Source: Streptomyces sp. SCL15-4 (lineage in GTDB: Bacteria; Actinomycetota; Actinomycetes; Streptomycetales; Streptomycetaceae). Taken from it: DNA of 64,000 nucleotides. The notes beneath the pieces are model-generated. The model saw only the letters and a list, made by a program, of their open reading frames with translations, searched no databases and had not been told where the DNA came from. The translations under genes and the position numbers were made by a program. The stretch lies in assembly GCF_033366695.1 (NCBI RefSeq), contig NZ_JAOBTQ010000001.1, forward strand, positions 2,666,001-2,730,000, written 5' to 3'. This document shows positions 32,982 to 42,500 of this stretch, piece by piece (the first letter of the stretch is position 1; every line of letters begins with the position of its first letter).

Positions 32982-35900
32982 ATGAGTGGGATCACGGACA
33001 TCGACGCGCTGCGTCAGGCGCTGGCGGAGAACTCCGAGGAGCCGGAGGGACCGGCCCGCAACGCGCGCGCGGAGGAGCTGCTCGCCGAGGCGGAGCGGCT
33101 GGACGTCCCGCTCGCCGTGATCGAGGCGCTCGGACACCAGCTGAGGGTCTACCACCACAGCTCCGAGAAGGACAAGATGTTCGTCCCGTTCGCGCGGCTG
33201 CTGCGCATGTGGGACGAACGGCCCGAGGACTTCGACGAGTACGAGACGCACTCGCTGCACTGGGTCTTCAAGTGGATGTCGGCGGGCATGCTGGACCAGC
33301 CGCACATCCCGCTGGACTCGATCGAGAAGTGGCTCGGCGAGATGGAGCGCCGCTACCGGCTCGCCGGGCACTCCGAACGGGCCGTGCGCGGCGCCGAGTT
33401 CAGCGTGGCCGCACACATCGGAGACCTCCCGCGCGCGCGGCGGGCGTACGCCGCGTGGCTGGCCGCCGACCGGGACGCGATGGCCGACTGCCCCGCCTGC
33501 GAGCTGCGCCGGCAGGGTGGCTGGCAGGTGCGGTGCGGCCGGGACGCGGAGGCGCTGCGGCTGTGGCGGCCGGTGCTGGAGGGCGAGTTCGCCTGCGCGC
33601 ACGAACCGCACTCCGTGCTGGCGTCCTCGCTGGCCCCGCTGCTGCGCCTCGGCCGGCTGGAGGAGGCCCGCGCGCACCATCTGCGGGGCTTCCGGCTGGT
33701 GCGGCCGATGGAGAGCATGCGGGCCGCGTACGCCGACCACGTGGAGTTCTGCGCGCTGACCGGGAACGAGGCGCGCGGCCTGGAACTGCTGGCCGAGCGG
33801 CCGGCGTACTTCACCGACACCGGGCATCCGCGCAGCGGGCTCGACTTCCTGGCCGTGGTGGCGCTGCTGATGGACCGGCTGGCCGAGCGCGGGCTCGGCG
33901 GGCAGCGGGTGCCGGGCCCGGCCGGGCGGACCTGGACGGCGCGGGAGCTGGCCGCGCACGCGCGCGGGGCGGCGACGGAACTCGCCGCGCGGTTCGACCA
34001 CCGCAACGGCACGTCCGCCGTCGGCGACCGGGTCCGGGCGCGGATGGACCAGCGGCCGCTGGTGGAGCGGCTGCCGCTGGGCATACGGGCGGTACGGCCC
34101 GCCGCGGTGCCGCCGGCCGCGCCGCCGGCGCCGGCGGCCTCCGGGGAGCCCGGGCTGACCGCGCTGCTCACCGAGGCGCGGCGGCAGTCGGAGACCCTGC
34201 GGCCGCACGCGCTCCAGGCGTGGGCGGCGGTGGCGCGGGCCGCCGGGGACACCGAACTGGAGCCGCGTGACCGCGCGGAGATCGCCGACCACGAGGCGAT
34301 GGCCCGGGGCCCCGAGGGCATCCCCTTGTTCGAGCGCGCGGCCCGGCTGTACGCGGAGGCGGGCGACCCCGGGGAGGCCCTGGCGGCACGCGCGCGGGGA
34401 GCGTACGTACGCGCTCTGTCGGGCGAGGTCGAGCCGGCCCTGACCACGGTCGCCGTGCTGTACGACGAGGTGCTCGCGCTGTACGCCGACGAGGGCACGG
34501 GAGTGCGCCAGACGGCATCGGTGGCGATGAGCCGGGCCCGCGTCCTGATGCGCCGGGTCCACGCGGCGGTGGAGGCGGACGCGGGGACGGGCGGCGCGGG
34601 CGTGGACGCCGCGGGCATCGCCGCCGACGGGCCGCGCGCGGACGCCGGCCGGGAGGCCGTGGCCTCCCGGCCGGCCGACGCGGGCGCGGGGACCGGAGGG
34701 ACCGGTGCCGGTGCCCGGCGACCCGGTGCGGATCTCCCCCGTGCCGTCGCCGAGGCCGAGGCGGCCGTGCGGGAGGTGCTGGCGCTCGTCGAGGGGCGCG
34801 GCGGGGGCGAGGTGCGGCTGGCGGCGCGGGCCGCCGAGGCACGGGGGATGCTCGCCGAGCTGGCCGGGCTCACCGGGAACGCGCGGCGGGCGGCGGAGCT
34901 GTTCCGGCGGGCCGCCGACGGGTACGCGGCCGCCGGGGTGCCGTGGTTCGCGGTGGAGTACGAGGTCCAGGTCGCCGCCCTCGCCCACCAGGCCGGTGAC
35001 CTCACCGGGGCCGAGCGCGCGCTGCGGGCGGCGCTGGAGCACGGCGGGCCGTACGTGGAGCCGGTCGGACGGGCACAACTGCACCTCCAGCTCGCCGAGG
35101 TGCTCGGTGCGCTGGACGCGCCCGGCGAGGCCTCCGAGCACGCGCTGGAGGCCGCGCACTGGGCCGACGAGGCGGGCGAGGGCGGCACCGTGGGCGCCTG
35201 GGCGCGGCAGCGGCTGGGCGGGTTCCTGCTGCGCCGGGGCCGGTACGAGGAGGCCGCCGAGGTGCTCCGGTCCGCGCTGGCCGACCTGAGCCCGGGCACG
35301 CACGGCGACGAGGCGGTGGTCCAGGCCCGCTGGTGGCTCGGGGACTGTCTGGGCGAGCTGGGCGAGCACCGGGCGGCCGCCGAGGAGCGGCTCGGGGCGG
35401 CCGAGCTGGCCCGGCACTGGCCCGAGCAGCAGGACCACGCCACGCTCGCCCACCTCGCCGCGGAGTCGCTGGGCAGCGCCGGTCTGACGGCCGAGGCGGA
35501 CCGGGCCTACGCGCGCGCGGGCGAGCTGTGGCGCGCGCTCGGCAACGCCCCGTTCCTGGTCCGTTCGCTGCGCGCCCGGGCCTGGCTGGCGCTGGGCGGC
35601 GAGTCCGGGTCGGCGTCCGCCCGGGCGCTGATGACGCAGGCGGTACGGGCGTGCGAGACGGCGCTGGCCGCCGCCCGGGGCCCGGACCGGGCCGAGCTGG
35701 CCGAGGAACTCGGCGACACGCACCGGCAGTTCGCCGAGCTGCTGGCCCGCTCGGCGTCCGAGGAGGCCGAGGACGCGGCGATCCGGGCCGCGTTCGAGGC
35801 GGCGCTCGGGCAGATGAGCCGGGCCGCGGCGGTGTTCACCACGCTCGGCGAGGCCGGGCTGCACGGCCGTACCGGCGCGGAACTGGGCGCGGGCTGGCTG

Positions 35901-36065
35901 GAGGCCGACCTCGGCCGTCCGCGGCGGGCACAGGCACGCGCGCGTGCGGTGCTCGCGGTCTACGCGGGCGCCGACGAGGCGGACGAGACGGTGCGGGCCC
36001 GGCGGGAGGAGGCGGCCCAGATGCTCCAGGCGACCCAGGAGGGAACACCTCCGGAACGGCCCTGA
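32982..36065 (+). CDS. large tetratricopeptide-repeat protein of unknown function
   Basis: A cytoplasmic protein of 1027 residues, almost entirely helical with many degenerate TPR units (for example AAELFRRAADGYAAAGVPW, YEEAAEVLRSALADLSPG, EADRAYARAGELWRALGN). The N-terminus (MSGITDIDALRQALAEN) is distinctive, and a Cys pair occurs in MADCPACELRRQGGW. An Ala/Gly-rich linker lies near residues 530-590. No enzyme domain, signal peptide or membrane segment is seen, so it is probably a protein-binding scaffold or regulator. The ATG has a strong ribosome site. It lies between recG and the DAK2 gene, a pair that is adjacent in many bacteria, so it may be a lineage-specific insertion. Converges on the DAK2 gene with a 13-bp gap. 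Confidence 0.75.
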   Translation: MSGITDIDALRQALAENSEEPEGPARNARAEELLAEAERLDVPLAVIEALGHQLRVYHHSSEKDKMFVPFARLLRMWDERPEDFDEYETHSLHWVFKWMSAGMLDQPHIPLDSIEKWLGEMERRYRLAGHSERAVRGAEFSVAAHIGDLPRARRAYAAWLAADRDAMADCPACELRRQGGWQVRCGRDAEALRLWRPVLEGEFACAHEPHSVLASSLAPLLRLGRLEEARAHHLRGFRLVRPMESMRAAYADHVEFCALTGNEARGLELLAERPAYFTDTGHPRSGLDFLAVVALLMDRLAERGLGGQRVPGPAGRTWTARELAAHARGAATELAARFDHRNGTSAVGDRVRARMDQRPLVERLPLGIRAVRPAAVPPAAPPAPAASGEPGLTALLTEARRQSETLRPHALQAWAAVARAAGDTELEPRDRAEIADHEAMARGPEGIPLFERAARLYAEAGDPGEALAARARGAYVRALSGEVEPALTTVAVLYDEVLALYADEGTGVRQTASVAMSRARVLMRRVHAAVEADAGTGGAGVDAAGIAADGPRADAGREAVASRPADAGAGTGGTGAGARRPGADLPRAVAEAEAAVREVLALVEGRGGGEVRLAARAAEARGMLAELAGLTGNARRAAELFRRAADGYAAAGVPWFAVEYEVQVAALAHQAGDLTGAERALRAALEHGGPYVEPVGRAQLHLQLAEVLGALDAPGEASEHALEAAHWADEAGEGGTVGAWARQRLGGFLLRRGRYEEAAEVLRSALADLSPGTHGDEAVVQARWWLGDCLGELGEHRAAAEERLGAAELARHWPEQQDHATLAHLAAESLGSAGLTAEADRAYARAGELWRALGNAPFLVRSLRARAWLALGGESGSASARALMTQAVRACETALAAARGPDRAELAEELGDTHRQFAELLARSASEEAEDAAIRAAFEAALGQMSRAAAVFTTLGEAGLHGRTGAELGAGWLEADLGRPRRAQARARAVLAVYAGADEADETVRARREEAAQMLQATQEGTPPERP

Positions 36066-36078
36066 GCCGCCTGCCGGC

Positions 36079-37926
36079 TCACTCCACCCCGATCAGCAGC
36101 AGTGCTCCTTGCCGGCCGCCGTGGTAGACCACCGTGTCCACGGCGAGGTAGGACTCCCGAACGCGTGTCTCCAGACGGGCGGCGACGGTGTCGGGTGCCT
36201 CGTCGCCGACGACGAGGGTGACCAGTTCGCCGCCGGACTGGAGCATGCGGTCCAGGACGGTGCGGGCGGTCGCGGTGACATCGGTGCCGATCACCGCGAC
36301 ATCGCCGTCGATCAGACCGAGCACGTCCCCGGCCTGGCAGATGCCGGCCGTCGTCCAGGACTGGCGCTCGGCGACGACGACCTCGGCGTACCGGGTGGCG
36401 CCCGCCGCCGAGGTCATCTGGACGACGTCCTCGTCGAACCGGCGCCGGGGCTCGTGCACGGCGAGCGCGGCGATGCCCTGGACCGCCGAGCGGGTCGGGA
36501 TCAGGGCCACCCGGATGCCCTCGGTGCGGGCCTGCTCGGCCGCGGCGGCGGCCGTGTGGCGCAGCTCGGCGTCGTTCGGCAGCAGGACCACCTCGCGCGC
36601 GTGGGCCCGCCGTACGGCCTGCACCAGTTCCCCGCTGGCGGGCGGCTCCCCGGGGCGCGCGAGGACGGTGGTCGCGCCGGCCTCGCCGTACAGCCCGGCC
36701 AGTCCCTCGCCGGGTACGACGGCGACGACCGCGCGCTGGGCGGGCGCGCGGGAGGGGCGCTCACGGCCGGGAGGCGCCTCGCCGTGTCCCAGGGGCGTGA
36801 TCCGGATGCGGTAGGGGCGGCCGGCCTCCACTCCGGCCTCCACGGCGGCGCCGGCGTCGTCGACGTGCACGTGGACGTGGACGTTCCACAGTCCGTCGCC
36901 GCCGACCACGACCAGGCAGTCCCCGAGGGCGTCGAGCCGGTCGCGCAGCCGGGCCACGGCCGCGTCGTCGGCCTCCAGCAGGTAGATCACCTCGAAGGCG
37001 GGCCCGCCGGCGTCGGCCCGGCCGGCACCGGCGTCCGCGCCGGCGGTCTCGGCCGCGTCGAGAGCCGGGTCGGCGTCGGAGGCCGGGTCCGTACCGGGAC
37101 CGGCCTCACGCGCACCGGCGGCTCCGGCGGCCGGAGCGCACCCCGGCCTCTCCCGCACCGCCTCCCCCGTGACCGCCTCGACCAGTGCCCCCAGCACCGC
37201 CACCAGACCCCGGCCGCCCGCGTCGACCACCCCGGCCCGCCGCAGCACGCCCAGCTGGTCCGGGGTCGCCGCCAGGGCGGTCCGCGCGCCCTCGTAGGCG
37301 GCCCGGGCGACCGTCCGGCAGTCGCCGCCGGCCTCCTCGGCGGCGTGCGCGGCGGCCGAGGCGACCGTCAGCACCGTGCCCTCGACGGGATGGGCCACGG
37401 CCTGCCGGGCGGAGTCGGCGGCCCGGCGCAGGGCCAGCCGCAGCACCGGGCCGTCGGCGCGGGAGTCGGAAGCGGCGGAGGACGCCTCCCCGGTCCCGGC
37501 GAGCACCTGGGCCATGCCCCGCAGCAGCTGCGCGAGGATCGTCCCTGAGTTGCCCCGGGCCCCGATCAGCGCCCCGTGCGCCATCGCCCGGACCGCGTCG
37601 GCGAGGGAGGGCTCCGCGCAGCCGGTCTCGTACCCGGCGAACACCGCCTCCACGGCCGTGGCCGCCGACTCCAGGGTCAGGTACAGGTTGGTCCCGGTGT
37701 CGCCGTCGGCCACCGGGTAGACATTGATCGCGTCGATCTCCTCGCGGGCACCGCCCAGTGCCCGCAGCGCCAGAGAGCACCAGGTGCGCACCGCGAGAGC
37801 ATCGAAGAATGTCTGCGGCACCTGCGCCACCTGCGCCTCCCTGACCCGGTCGTACGTGGGACGCAGCGTAGACCCCGGGCCGCTGCCTTCCGGAAGCGGG
37901 CCGGGAGCGGGTGTCTGATCAGCCAT
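36079..37926 (-). CDS. DAK2 domain protein, FakA/YloV-like kinase
   Basis: Resembles FakA, the ATP-binding subunit of bacterial fatty-acid kinase, which phosphorylates fatty acids held by a DegV/FakB protein. The 615-residue product has an N-terminal DAK2 (DhaL) domain with the metal/nucleotide site NVYPVADGDTGTN, then GARGNSGTILAQLLRGM, HPVEGTVLTVAS and GVVDAGGRGLV. An acidic Ala-rich linker follows, then the C-terminal YloV-type domain. The ATG giving MADQTPAPG has a poor ribosome site, so a start nearer to VPQTFFDALAV is possible. Divergent from rpmB, as in the common rpmB-yloV-recG neighbourhood. No FakB partner is in the window. Confidence 0.82.
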   Translation of the reverse strand: MADQTPAPGPLPEGSGPGSTLRPTYDRVREAQVAQVPQTFFDALAVRTWCSLALRALGGAREEIDAINVYPVADGDTGTNLYLTLESAATAVEAVFAGYETGCAEPSLADAVRAMAHGALIGARGNSGTILAQLLRGMAQVLAGTGEASSAASDSRADGPVLRLALRRAADSARQAVAHPVEGTVLTVASAAAHAAEEAGGDCRTVARAAYEGARTALAATPDQLGVLRRAGVVDAGGRGLVAVLGALVEAVTGEAVRERPGCAPAAGAAGAREAGPGTDPASDADPALDAAETAGADAGAGRADAGGPAFEVIYLLEADDAAVARLRDRLDALGDCLVVVGGDGLWNVHVHVHVDDAGAAVEAGVEAGRPYRIRITPLGHGEAPPGRERPSRAPAQRAVVAVVPGEGLAGLYGEAGATTVLARPGEPPASGELVQAVRRAHAREVVLLPNDAELRHTAAAAAEQARTEGIRVALIPTRSAVQGIAALAVHEPRRRFDEDVVQMTSAAGATRYAEVVVAERQSWTTAGICQAGDVLGLIDGDVAVIGTDVTATARTVLDRMLQSGGELVTLVVGDEAPDTVAARLETRVRESYLAVDTVVYHGGRQGALLLIGVE

Positions 37927-38089
37927 GGTAGTTTCGTTGTACTGGCGCAGCCGTTGTATGCTGCTCCGGTTGCCCGATCCCGATCGGGCCATTCCCCCTG
38001 GCAGCGCCACTCAGATCACAGGTCTTAGGATCTCGGTCCCGGCATGCCGGGATCAACCGTAAGTGCATCTGAAGTCTTTGGAGTGACCC

Positions 38090-38275
38090 GTGGCTGCCAA
38101 CTGCGACGTCTGCGGCAAGGGGCCGGGCTTCGGCAACAACATCTCGCACTCGCACCGCCGTACGTCCCGTCGCTGGAACCCGAACATCCAGCGTGTGCGT
38201 ACCGTGGTCGGCGGGACGCCGAAGCGCGTGAACGCTTGCACCTCGTGCATCAAGGCCGGCAAGGTCTCGCGCTGA
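38090..38275 (+). CDS. rpmB: 50S ribosomal protein L28
   Basis: Ribosomal protein of 61 residues: [20 protein letters not shown], then [11 protein letters not shown] and a C-terminal [12 protein letters not shown]. Two CxxC pairs make it the zinc-binding paralogue type. The GTG start is preceded by GGAGTGA. It is monocistronic, with a canonical terminator 43 nt after the stop. An A/T-enriched stretch around 37925-37960, containing TTGTAC and TATGCT-like elements, is a likely promoter region, but the spacing is not ideal. Confidence 0.96.
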   Translation: MAANCDVCGKGPGFGNNISHSHRRTSRRWNPNIQRVRTVVGGTPKRVNACTSCIKAGKVSR

Positions 38276-38317
38276 CGCTCAGCTGAGCGCGCGGCCACTG
38301 TCTGGTTCGCTGCACAG

Positions 38318-38349
38318 AGCCGGTCCACCCTTGGGTGGACCGGCTTTTT
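38318..38349 (+). terminator. intrinsic terminator of rpmB
   Basis: A perfect 13-bp stem AGCCGGTCCACCC/GGGTGGACCGGCT with a 2-nt loop is followed by a run of T. This is the most classical rho-independent terminator in the window. Confidence 0.93.
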
Positions 38350-38395
38350 GCCGTACCTCCGTAACCCCGTAGCCCCGTCCCGCCCGTAACCCCCG

Positions 38396-39196
38396 TCACG
38401 CCCGAGGCGCGTCCCTCCTGAGCGCCCAGCCGTGGTCCACCGGCCCGATCCCGGCGCCGAGGGCGAACCCGGCGGCGATCGCGCCGGTGACGTACTCCTT
38501 GGCCGCCGTGACCGCCTCCGGCACGGACTTGCCCAGGGCCAGCCCGCAGGCGATCGCGGACGCGAGGGTGCAGCCGGTGCCGTGGGTGTGCCGGTTGTCG
38601 TGGCGGGGCGCGCGCAGCAGGTGCTCCTGCGAGCCGTCGGTGAGCAGGTCCACGGCGTCCCCGGACAGATGCCCGCCCTTGATCAGCACCCAGCGCGGTC
38701 CGTACGCCAGCACGGCCGCCGCGGCCCGGCGCAGATCCGCCTCGGACTCCACCCGTATCCCGGTGAGTTGCGCCACTTCGTCCAGGTTGGGAGTGGCCAC
38801 GGTCGCGGCGGGCAGCAGCTCGGTGCGGACGGCGTCCAGCGCGGAGGCGGCCAGCAGCGGATCGCCGTGCTTGGAGACGCCCACCGGGTCCACCACGGCC
38901 GGCGCGTCCGTGCCGGAGATCAGTTCGGCGACCGTCGCGACCAGTTCCGCGGAGGCCAGCATGCCGGTCTTCACGGCCTGGACGCCGATGTCGTCCACGA
39001 CGCTGCGGTACTGGGCCCGCACCGCCGCCGCCGGCAGCTCCCAGGCGCCCTGGACGCCGAGGGAGTTCTGCGCGGTCACCGCGGTGAGCACGCTCATGCC
39101 GTGCACGCCGTGCGCCAGCATCGTCTTCAGGTCGGCCTGGATCCCGGCCCCGCCGCCGGAGTCGGAGCCCGCCACCGTGAGCACCCTGGTGATCAC
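38396..39196 (-). CDS. thiD: hydroxymethylpyrimidine (phosphate) kinase ThiD
   Basis: Phosphorylates HMP and HMP-phosphate for thiamine synthesis. The 266-residue ribokinase-fold product has [49 protein letters not shown], and the catalytic [14 protein letters not shown]. The GTG start overlaps the thiL stop codon as GTGA, so the two are translationally coupled. Confidence 0.95.
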   Translation of the reverse strand: MITRVLTVAGSDSGGGAGIQADLKTMLAHGVHGMSVLTAVTAQNSLGVQGAWELPAAAVRAQYRSVVDDIGVQAVKTGMLASAELVATVAELISGTDAPAVVDPVGVSKHGDPLLAASALDAVRTELLPAATVATPNLDEVAQLTGIRVESEADLRRAAAAVLAYGPRWVLIKGGHLSGDAVDLLTDGSQEHLLRAPRHDNRHTHGTGCTLASAIACGLALGKSVPEAVTAAKEYVTGAIAAGFALGAGIGPVDHGWALRRDAPRA

Positions 39197-40158
39197 GACT
39201 CGATGTCCCCGAAGTGGTCCCAGCCGCCCTTGCTGGTCCACGGCGCCCCGTCGACCGTCACCTGGGGCAGCGCGGAGGGGTTGAGGACCTCGCCGATGAC
39301 CTTCCAGCGGGCCGGCAGCTTGGTGTCGGACGGGAAGGTGGCCACGATCGCGTGGTCCTCTCCCCCGGTCAGCACCCACTGCAACGCGTCCACGCCGACG
39401 GCCTGGCCGATGTCGTGCATCTGCGTCGGGATGTCGATGGCGCCGGAGCGGATGTCGATGCGGACCTTGCTGGCCTCGGCGATGTGCCCGAGGTCGGCGA
39501 TCAGGCCGTCGCTCACGTCGCACATCGCGGTGGCGCCGAGCGCGGCGGCGGCCGGACCGGCGTGGTACGGCGGCTCGGGACGCCGGTGGGCCTCCACGAA
39601 CGCGCGCGGCGAGCGGAAGCCGCGGGCGAGCACCGCGTACCCGGCCGCGGACCAGCCCAGCCAGCCGGTGACGGCCACCAGGTCGCCGGGCTGGGCGCCG
39701 GCCCGGGTGACGGGCTCGTGGTTGCGCAGATCGCCGAGCGCGGTGATCGACACCATGATCGTGTCGCCGCGTACGACGTCCCCGCCGACCACGGAGGCGC
39801 CGGCGACCTGGCACTCGTCGCGCAGGCCGTCCATCAGCTCGGTGGGCCAGGTGACCGGCAGCTCGGCCGGGACGACCAGGCCGAGCAGCAGCGCGGTCGG
39901 CACCGCGCCCATCGCGGCGATGTCGGCGAGGTTCTGCGCGGCGGCCTTGCGGCCCACGTCGTAGGCGGTGGACCAGTCGCGGCGGAAGTGCCGGCCCTCC
40001 AGCAGGATGTCGGTGCTCGCCACGACCCGGCGGTCGGGCGCGGCGACCACCGCGGCGTCGTCGCCGGGGCCGACCCGGACCGCCGCGGTGGTGGTGAGAC
40101 GGGAGGTGAGCTCCCTGATGAGCCCGAACTCCCCGAGCTCACCAACAGTGCCCTTCAT
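39193..40158 (-). CDS. thiL: thiamine-monophosphate kinase ThiL
   Basis: Makes thiamine pyrophosphate from thiamine monophosphate and ATP. The 321-residue product has the PurM-like motifs [63 protein letters not shown] and [13 protein letters not shown]. It starts at ATG ([12 protein letters not shown]). First gene of thiL-thiD. The 270-bp region to the divergent Lrp-type gene holds no gene and no recognisable TPP riboswitch. Confidence 0.95.
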   Translation of the reverse strand: MKGTVGELGEFGLIRELTSRLTTTAAVRVGPGDDAAVVAAPDRRVVASTDILLEGRHFRRDWSTAYDVGRKAAAQNLADIAAMGAVPTALLLGLVVPAELPVTWPTELMDGLRDECQVAGASVVGGDVVRGDTIMVSITALGDLRNHEPVTRAGAQPGDLVAVTGWLGWSAAGYAVLARGFRSPRAFVEAHRRPEPPYHAGPAAAALGATAMCDVSDGLIADLGHIAEASKVRIDIRSGAIDIPTQMHDIGQAVGVDALQWVLTGGEDHAIVATFPSDTKLPARWKVIGEVLNPSALPQVTVDGAPWTSKGGWDHFGDIES

Positions 40159-40291
40159 GTCCCTTGGCTCCCCTTCTCTCCCATGCCGTGCCCGGTCGCG
40201 CGTCTTCAGTGTCCCCGATACGGTCGAGGTGTCCGTCGTCGCGGTCGCCCCCGGCCGACGACGCGGCCGTGGTGACCGTTCGTACGGTCCG

Positions 40292-40304
40292 GGTGACCGT
40301 CACC
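40292..40304. promoter_or_regulatory. short inverted repeat in thiL / Lrp-type gap
   Basis: GGTGACCGTCACC is a perfect 6-1-6 inverted repeat, and GGTGACCGT occurs again 21 bp to the left. It may be an operator for one of the divergent genes; no regulator can be assigned. Confidence 0.25.
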
Positions 40305-40428
40305 GTCCGTCGTGCCCGCGCCCTGCCGCGCAAGCCCGCATCCCGGAGGTCTCCCCGCGAAGCGCGGCGACGCGATACCGTGGCGTTCCTTTTCCCCACA
40401 TGATCCTCGTGGCCGCCCTGGAGGTTCC

Positions 40429-40662
40429 GTGGTACAGGCGTACATCCTGATCCAGACGGAGGTCGGCAAGGCGTCGACCGTCGCCGAGACGATCAGCAAG
40501 CTCCCTGGAGTGATCCAGGCCGAGGACGTGACGGGTCCGTACGACGTGATCGTGCGCGCCCAGTCCGAGACGGTCGACGAACTCGGCCGCATGGTGGTCG
40601 CGAAGGTCCAGCAGGTGGACGGCATCACGCGCACCCTGACCTGTCCGGTCGTGCATCTGTAG
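40429..40662 (+). CDS. Lrp/AsnC ligand-binding (RAM) domain protein
   Basis: A stand-alone 77-residue effector-binding domain of the Lrp/AsnC family (VQAYILIQTEVGKASTVAE, GVIQAEDVTGPYDVIVRAQ, VDGITRTLTCPVVHL) without the DNA-binding helix-turn-helix. Such proteins bind amino acids and may modulate full-length Lrp-type regulators. GTG start after the clear ribosome site GGAGG. It is followed 20 bp later by a DUF3515 lipoprotein on the same strand. Confidence 0.88.
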   Translation: MVQAYILIQTEVGKASTVAETISKLPGVIQAEDVTGPYDVIVRAQSETVDELGRMVVAKVQQVDGITRTLTCPVVHL

Positions 40663-40682
40663 CCCCCGTCTACGCTTGGCCG

Positions 40683-41204
40683 GTGAACATCTTCCGTCAC
40701 CGGCCTCTCGGCCTGCTCCTACCGGCCCTGCTCGTCGCGGTCGCGGGCTGCTCCGCGGCGGACGGCAGCGACACCGTGACGGCACCCACCCCCGACGCAC
40801 GGACCGCCCCGCTCTGCCGGGACCTGGACAAGGCGCTGCCACGGAAGGTGGACGGACAGCCCCGCCGGGACCCGGAACCCCCGTCCGCCTACACGGCGGC
40901 CTGGGGAAGCCCGGCGATCATACTGCGCTGCGGCATCGTTCGGCCGCCCAAGATGGTCGACGAGAAGGTGGCCCTCGGCGAGGATCCGAACGCGGTCGGC
41001 GGCGGCGTGAACGGCGTCGACTGGCTGATGGAGAAGCAGGACGACGGCACCTGGCGGTTCACCACGTCCGAGCGCCGCGCGTATGTGCAGGTGACCTTGC
41101 CGGAGAAGCTGTCCGGGCCGGACGACAGCGCGCAGGTGCTGACGGACCTGGCGGCGGCCGTGAAGAAGGCGATCCCGGAGGGGATCGCCTCCATGCGGCA
41201 CTGA
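40683..41204 (+). CDS. DUF3515 lipoprotein
   Basis: Actinobacterial protein of unknown function, 173 residues. The N-terminal signal GLLLPALLVAVAGC ends in a lipobox with Cys23, so it is probably an extracytoplasmic lipoprotein. The mature part has the family cysteines LCRDLDKALP and ILRCGI, and WLMEKQDDGTWRFTTSERRAYVQV. The GTG start follows the Lrp-type gene by 20 bp, and the two may form a transcription unit. Converges on ddl with a 13-bp gap. Confidence 0.85.
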   Translation: MNIFRHRPLGLLLPALLVAVAGCSAADGSDTVTAPTPDARTAPLCRDLDKALPRKVDGQPRRDPEPPSAYTAAWGSPAIILRCGIVRPPKMVDEKVALGEDPNAVGGGVNGVDWLMEKQDDGTWRFTTSERRAYVQVTLPEKLSGPDDSAQVLTDLAAAVKKAIPEGIASMRH

Positions 41205-41217
41205 CCCGGACGCGGGC

Positions 41218-42375
41218 TCAGCGCAGGCCGGTCGGGCGGCGCAGCGCCGCCTGCACCAGACGGTCGACCAGCTCCGGATAGCTCACGCCCGTCGCCTGCC
41301 ACATCTGCGGGTACATGGAGATCGGCGTGAAGCCGGGCATGGTGTTGATCTCGTTGATGACGAACTCGCCGTCCTCGGTGAGGAAGAAGTCCGCGCGGAC
41401 CAGGCCCTCGCAGGAGGCCGCCTCGAACGCCTCGACCGCGAGCCGCCGCACCTCGGCGGTCTGCTCCTCGGTGAGCGGGGCCGGGACGACGCCGGGCGTG
41501 GAGTCGATGTACTTGGCCTCGAAGTCGTAGTACGCGTGGGCGTCCGGCGGCGGGATCTCGGCCGGGACGGAGGCGCGCGGGCCGTCCTCGAACTCCAGGA
41601 CGCCGCACTCGATCTCGCGGCCCCGCAGGGCGGCCTCGACAAGGATCTTCGGGTCGTGCCGCCGCGCCTCGGCGATGGCCTCGTCCAGCCCGGCGAGGTC
41701 GTCGACCTTGGTGATGCCGATGGACGAGCCCGCGCGCGCGGGCTTCACGAACAGCGGCCAGCCGTGCTCGCCGGCGAGGTCGATGATCTTCTTGCGGGCG
41801 GCGGAGGCGTCCCGCTCCCACTCGCGCGGCCGGATCACCACGTACGGGCCGACCTTGAGCCCGAAGGAGGTGAACACCCGCTTCATGTACTCCTTGTCCT
41901 GGCCGACGGCCGAGGAGAGCACGCCCGAGCCGACGTAGGGCACCCCGGACAGCTCCAGCAGACCCTGGAGGGTGCCGTCCTCGCCGTAGGGGCCGTGCAG
42001 CACCGGGAAGACCACGTCGACCTCGCCGAGCGCCTTGGGCACGGAGCCGGGCTCGCTGTAGACGACCTCGCGGCTGGTGGGGTCGACGGGGAGCACCACG
42101 CCGCCCTCGTGCGCCTCCGCGAGGTCGTCGACCTCGGGGGTGCGGCGGTCGGTGATGGCCATCCGCTCCGGCTCGTCGGCGGTGAGCACCCAACGGCCCT
42201 CCCGCGTGATGCCGATCGGCAGGACGTCGTACTTCGTCCGGTCGATGGCCGTGAGGACCGCGCCGGCGGTGACCATGGAGATCCCGTGTTCGGAGCTGCG
42301 CCCGCCGAACACGACGGCCACGCGCGGCTTGCGCGCCGGCTGCTCGGGGTTCTGGGGAAGGTTCTTGGTGCTCAT
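41218..42375 (-). CDS. ddlA: D-alanine--D-alanine ligase
   Basis: Cytoplasmic ATP-grasp enzyme that forms the D-Ala-D-Ala dipeptide of peptidoglycan precursors. The 385-residue product has VAVVFGGRSSEHGISM, VFPVLHGPYGEDGTLQG, FVKPARAGSSIGITKV, the tyrosine in AHAYYDFEAKYI that favours D-Ala over D-lactate, and the metal site EFVINEINTMPGFT. The ATG giving MSTKNLP is chosen; an in-frame ATG 33 bp upstream is also possible. Same strand as gpsA-plsC, 125 bp downstream of gpsA. Confidence 0.95.
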   Translation of the reverse strand: MSTKNLPQNPEQPARKPRVAVVFGGRSSEHGISMVTAGAVLTAIDRTKYDVLPIGITREGRWVLTADEPERMAITDRRTPEVDDLAEAHEGGVVLPVDPTSREVVYSEPGSVPKALGEVDVVFPVLHGPYGEDGTLQGLLELSGVPYVGSGVLSSAVGQDKEYMKRVFTSFGLKVGPYVVIRPREWERDASAARKKIIDLAGEHGWPLFVKPARAGSSIGITKVDDLAGLDEAIAEARRHDPKILVEAALRGREIECGVLEFEDGPRASVPAEIPPPDAHAYYDFEAKYIDSTPGVVPAPLTEEQTAEVRRLAVEAFEAASCEGLVRADFFLTEDGEFVINEINTMPGFTPISMYPQMWQATGVSYPELVDRLVQAALRRPTGLR

Positions 42376-42500
42376 ATCGCGTTGAGCGTACCTGTAGGTA
42401 GTCGGCAAGTCAGCGCGCGCTCCCGGGCCGTCGCTCAGCGTCGCACGGATGGTCGCGGAGCGTCGCGGACGGCCTGGTACGGGCCCGTGCGGGGCCGGTT

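Noticed and set aside
32483..34270. + strand frame covering the recG/TPR gap
   Set aside because: It overlaps the TPR gene in another frame, has no domain, and changes to Arg/Pro-rich nonsense; no ribosome site.
40159..40428. TPP riboswitch before thiL
   Set aside because: I looked for the conserved CUGAGA and GACC-type elements of the THI box on the - strand and did not find a convincing set.
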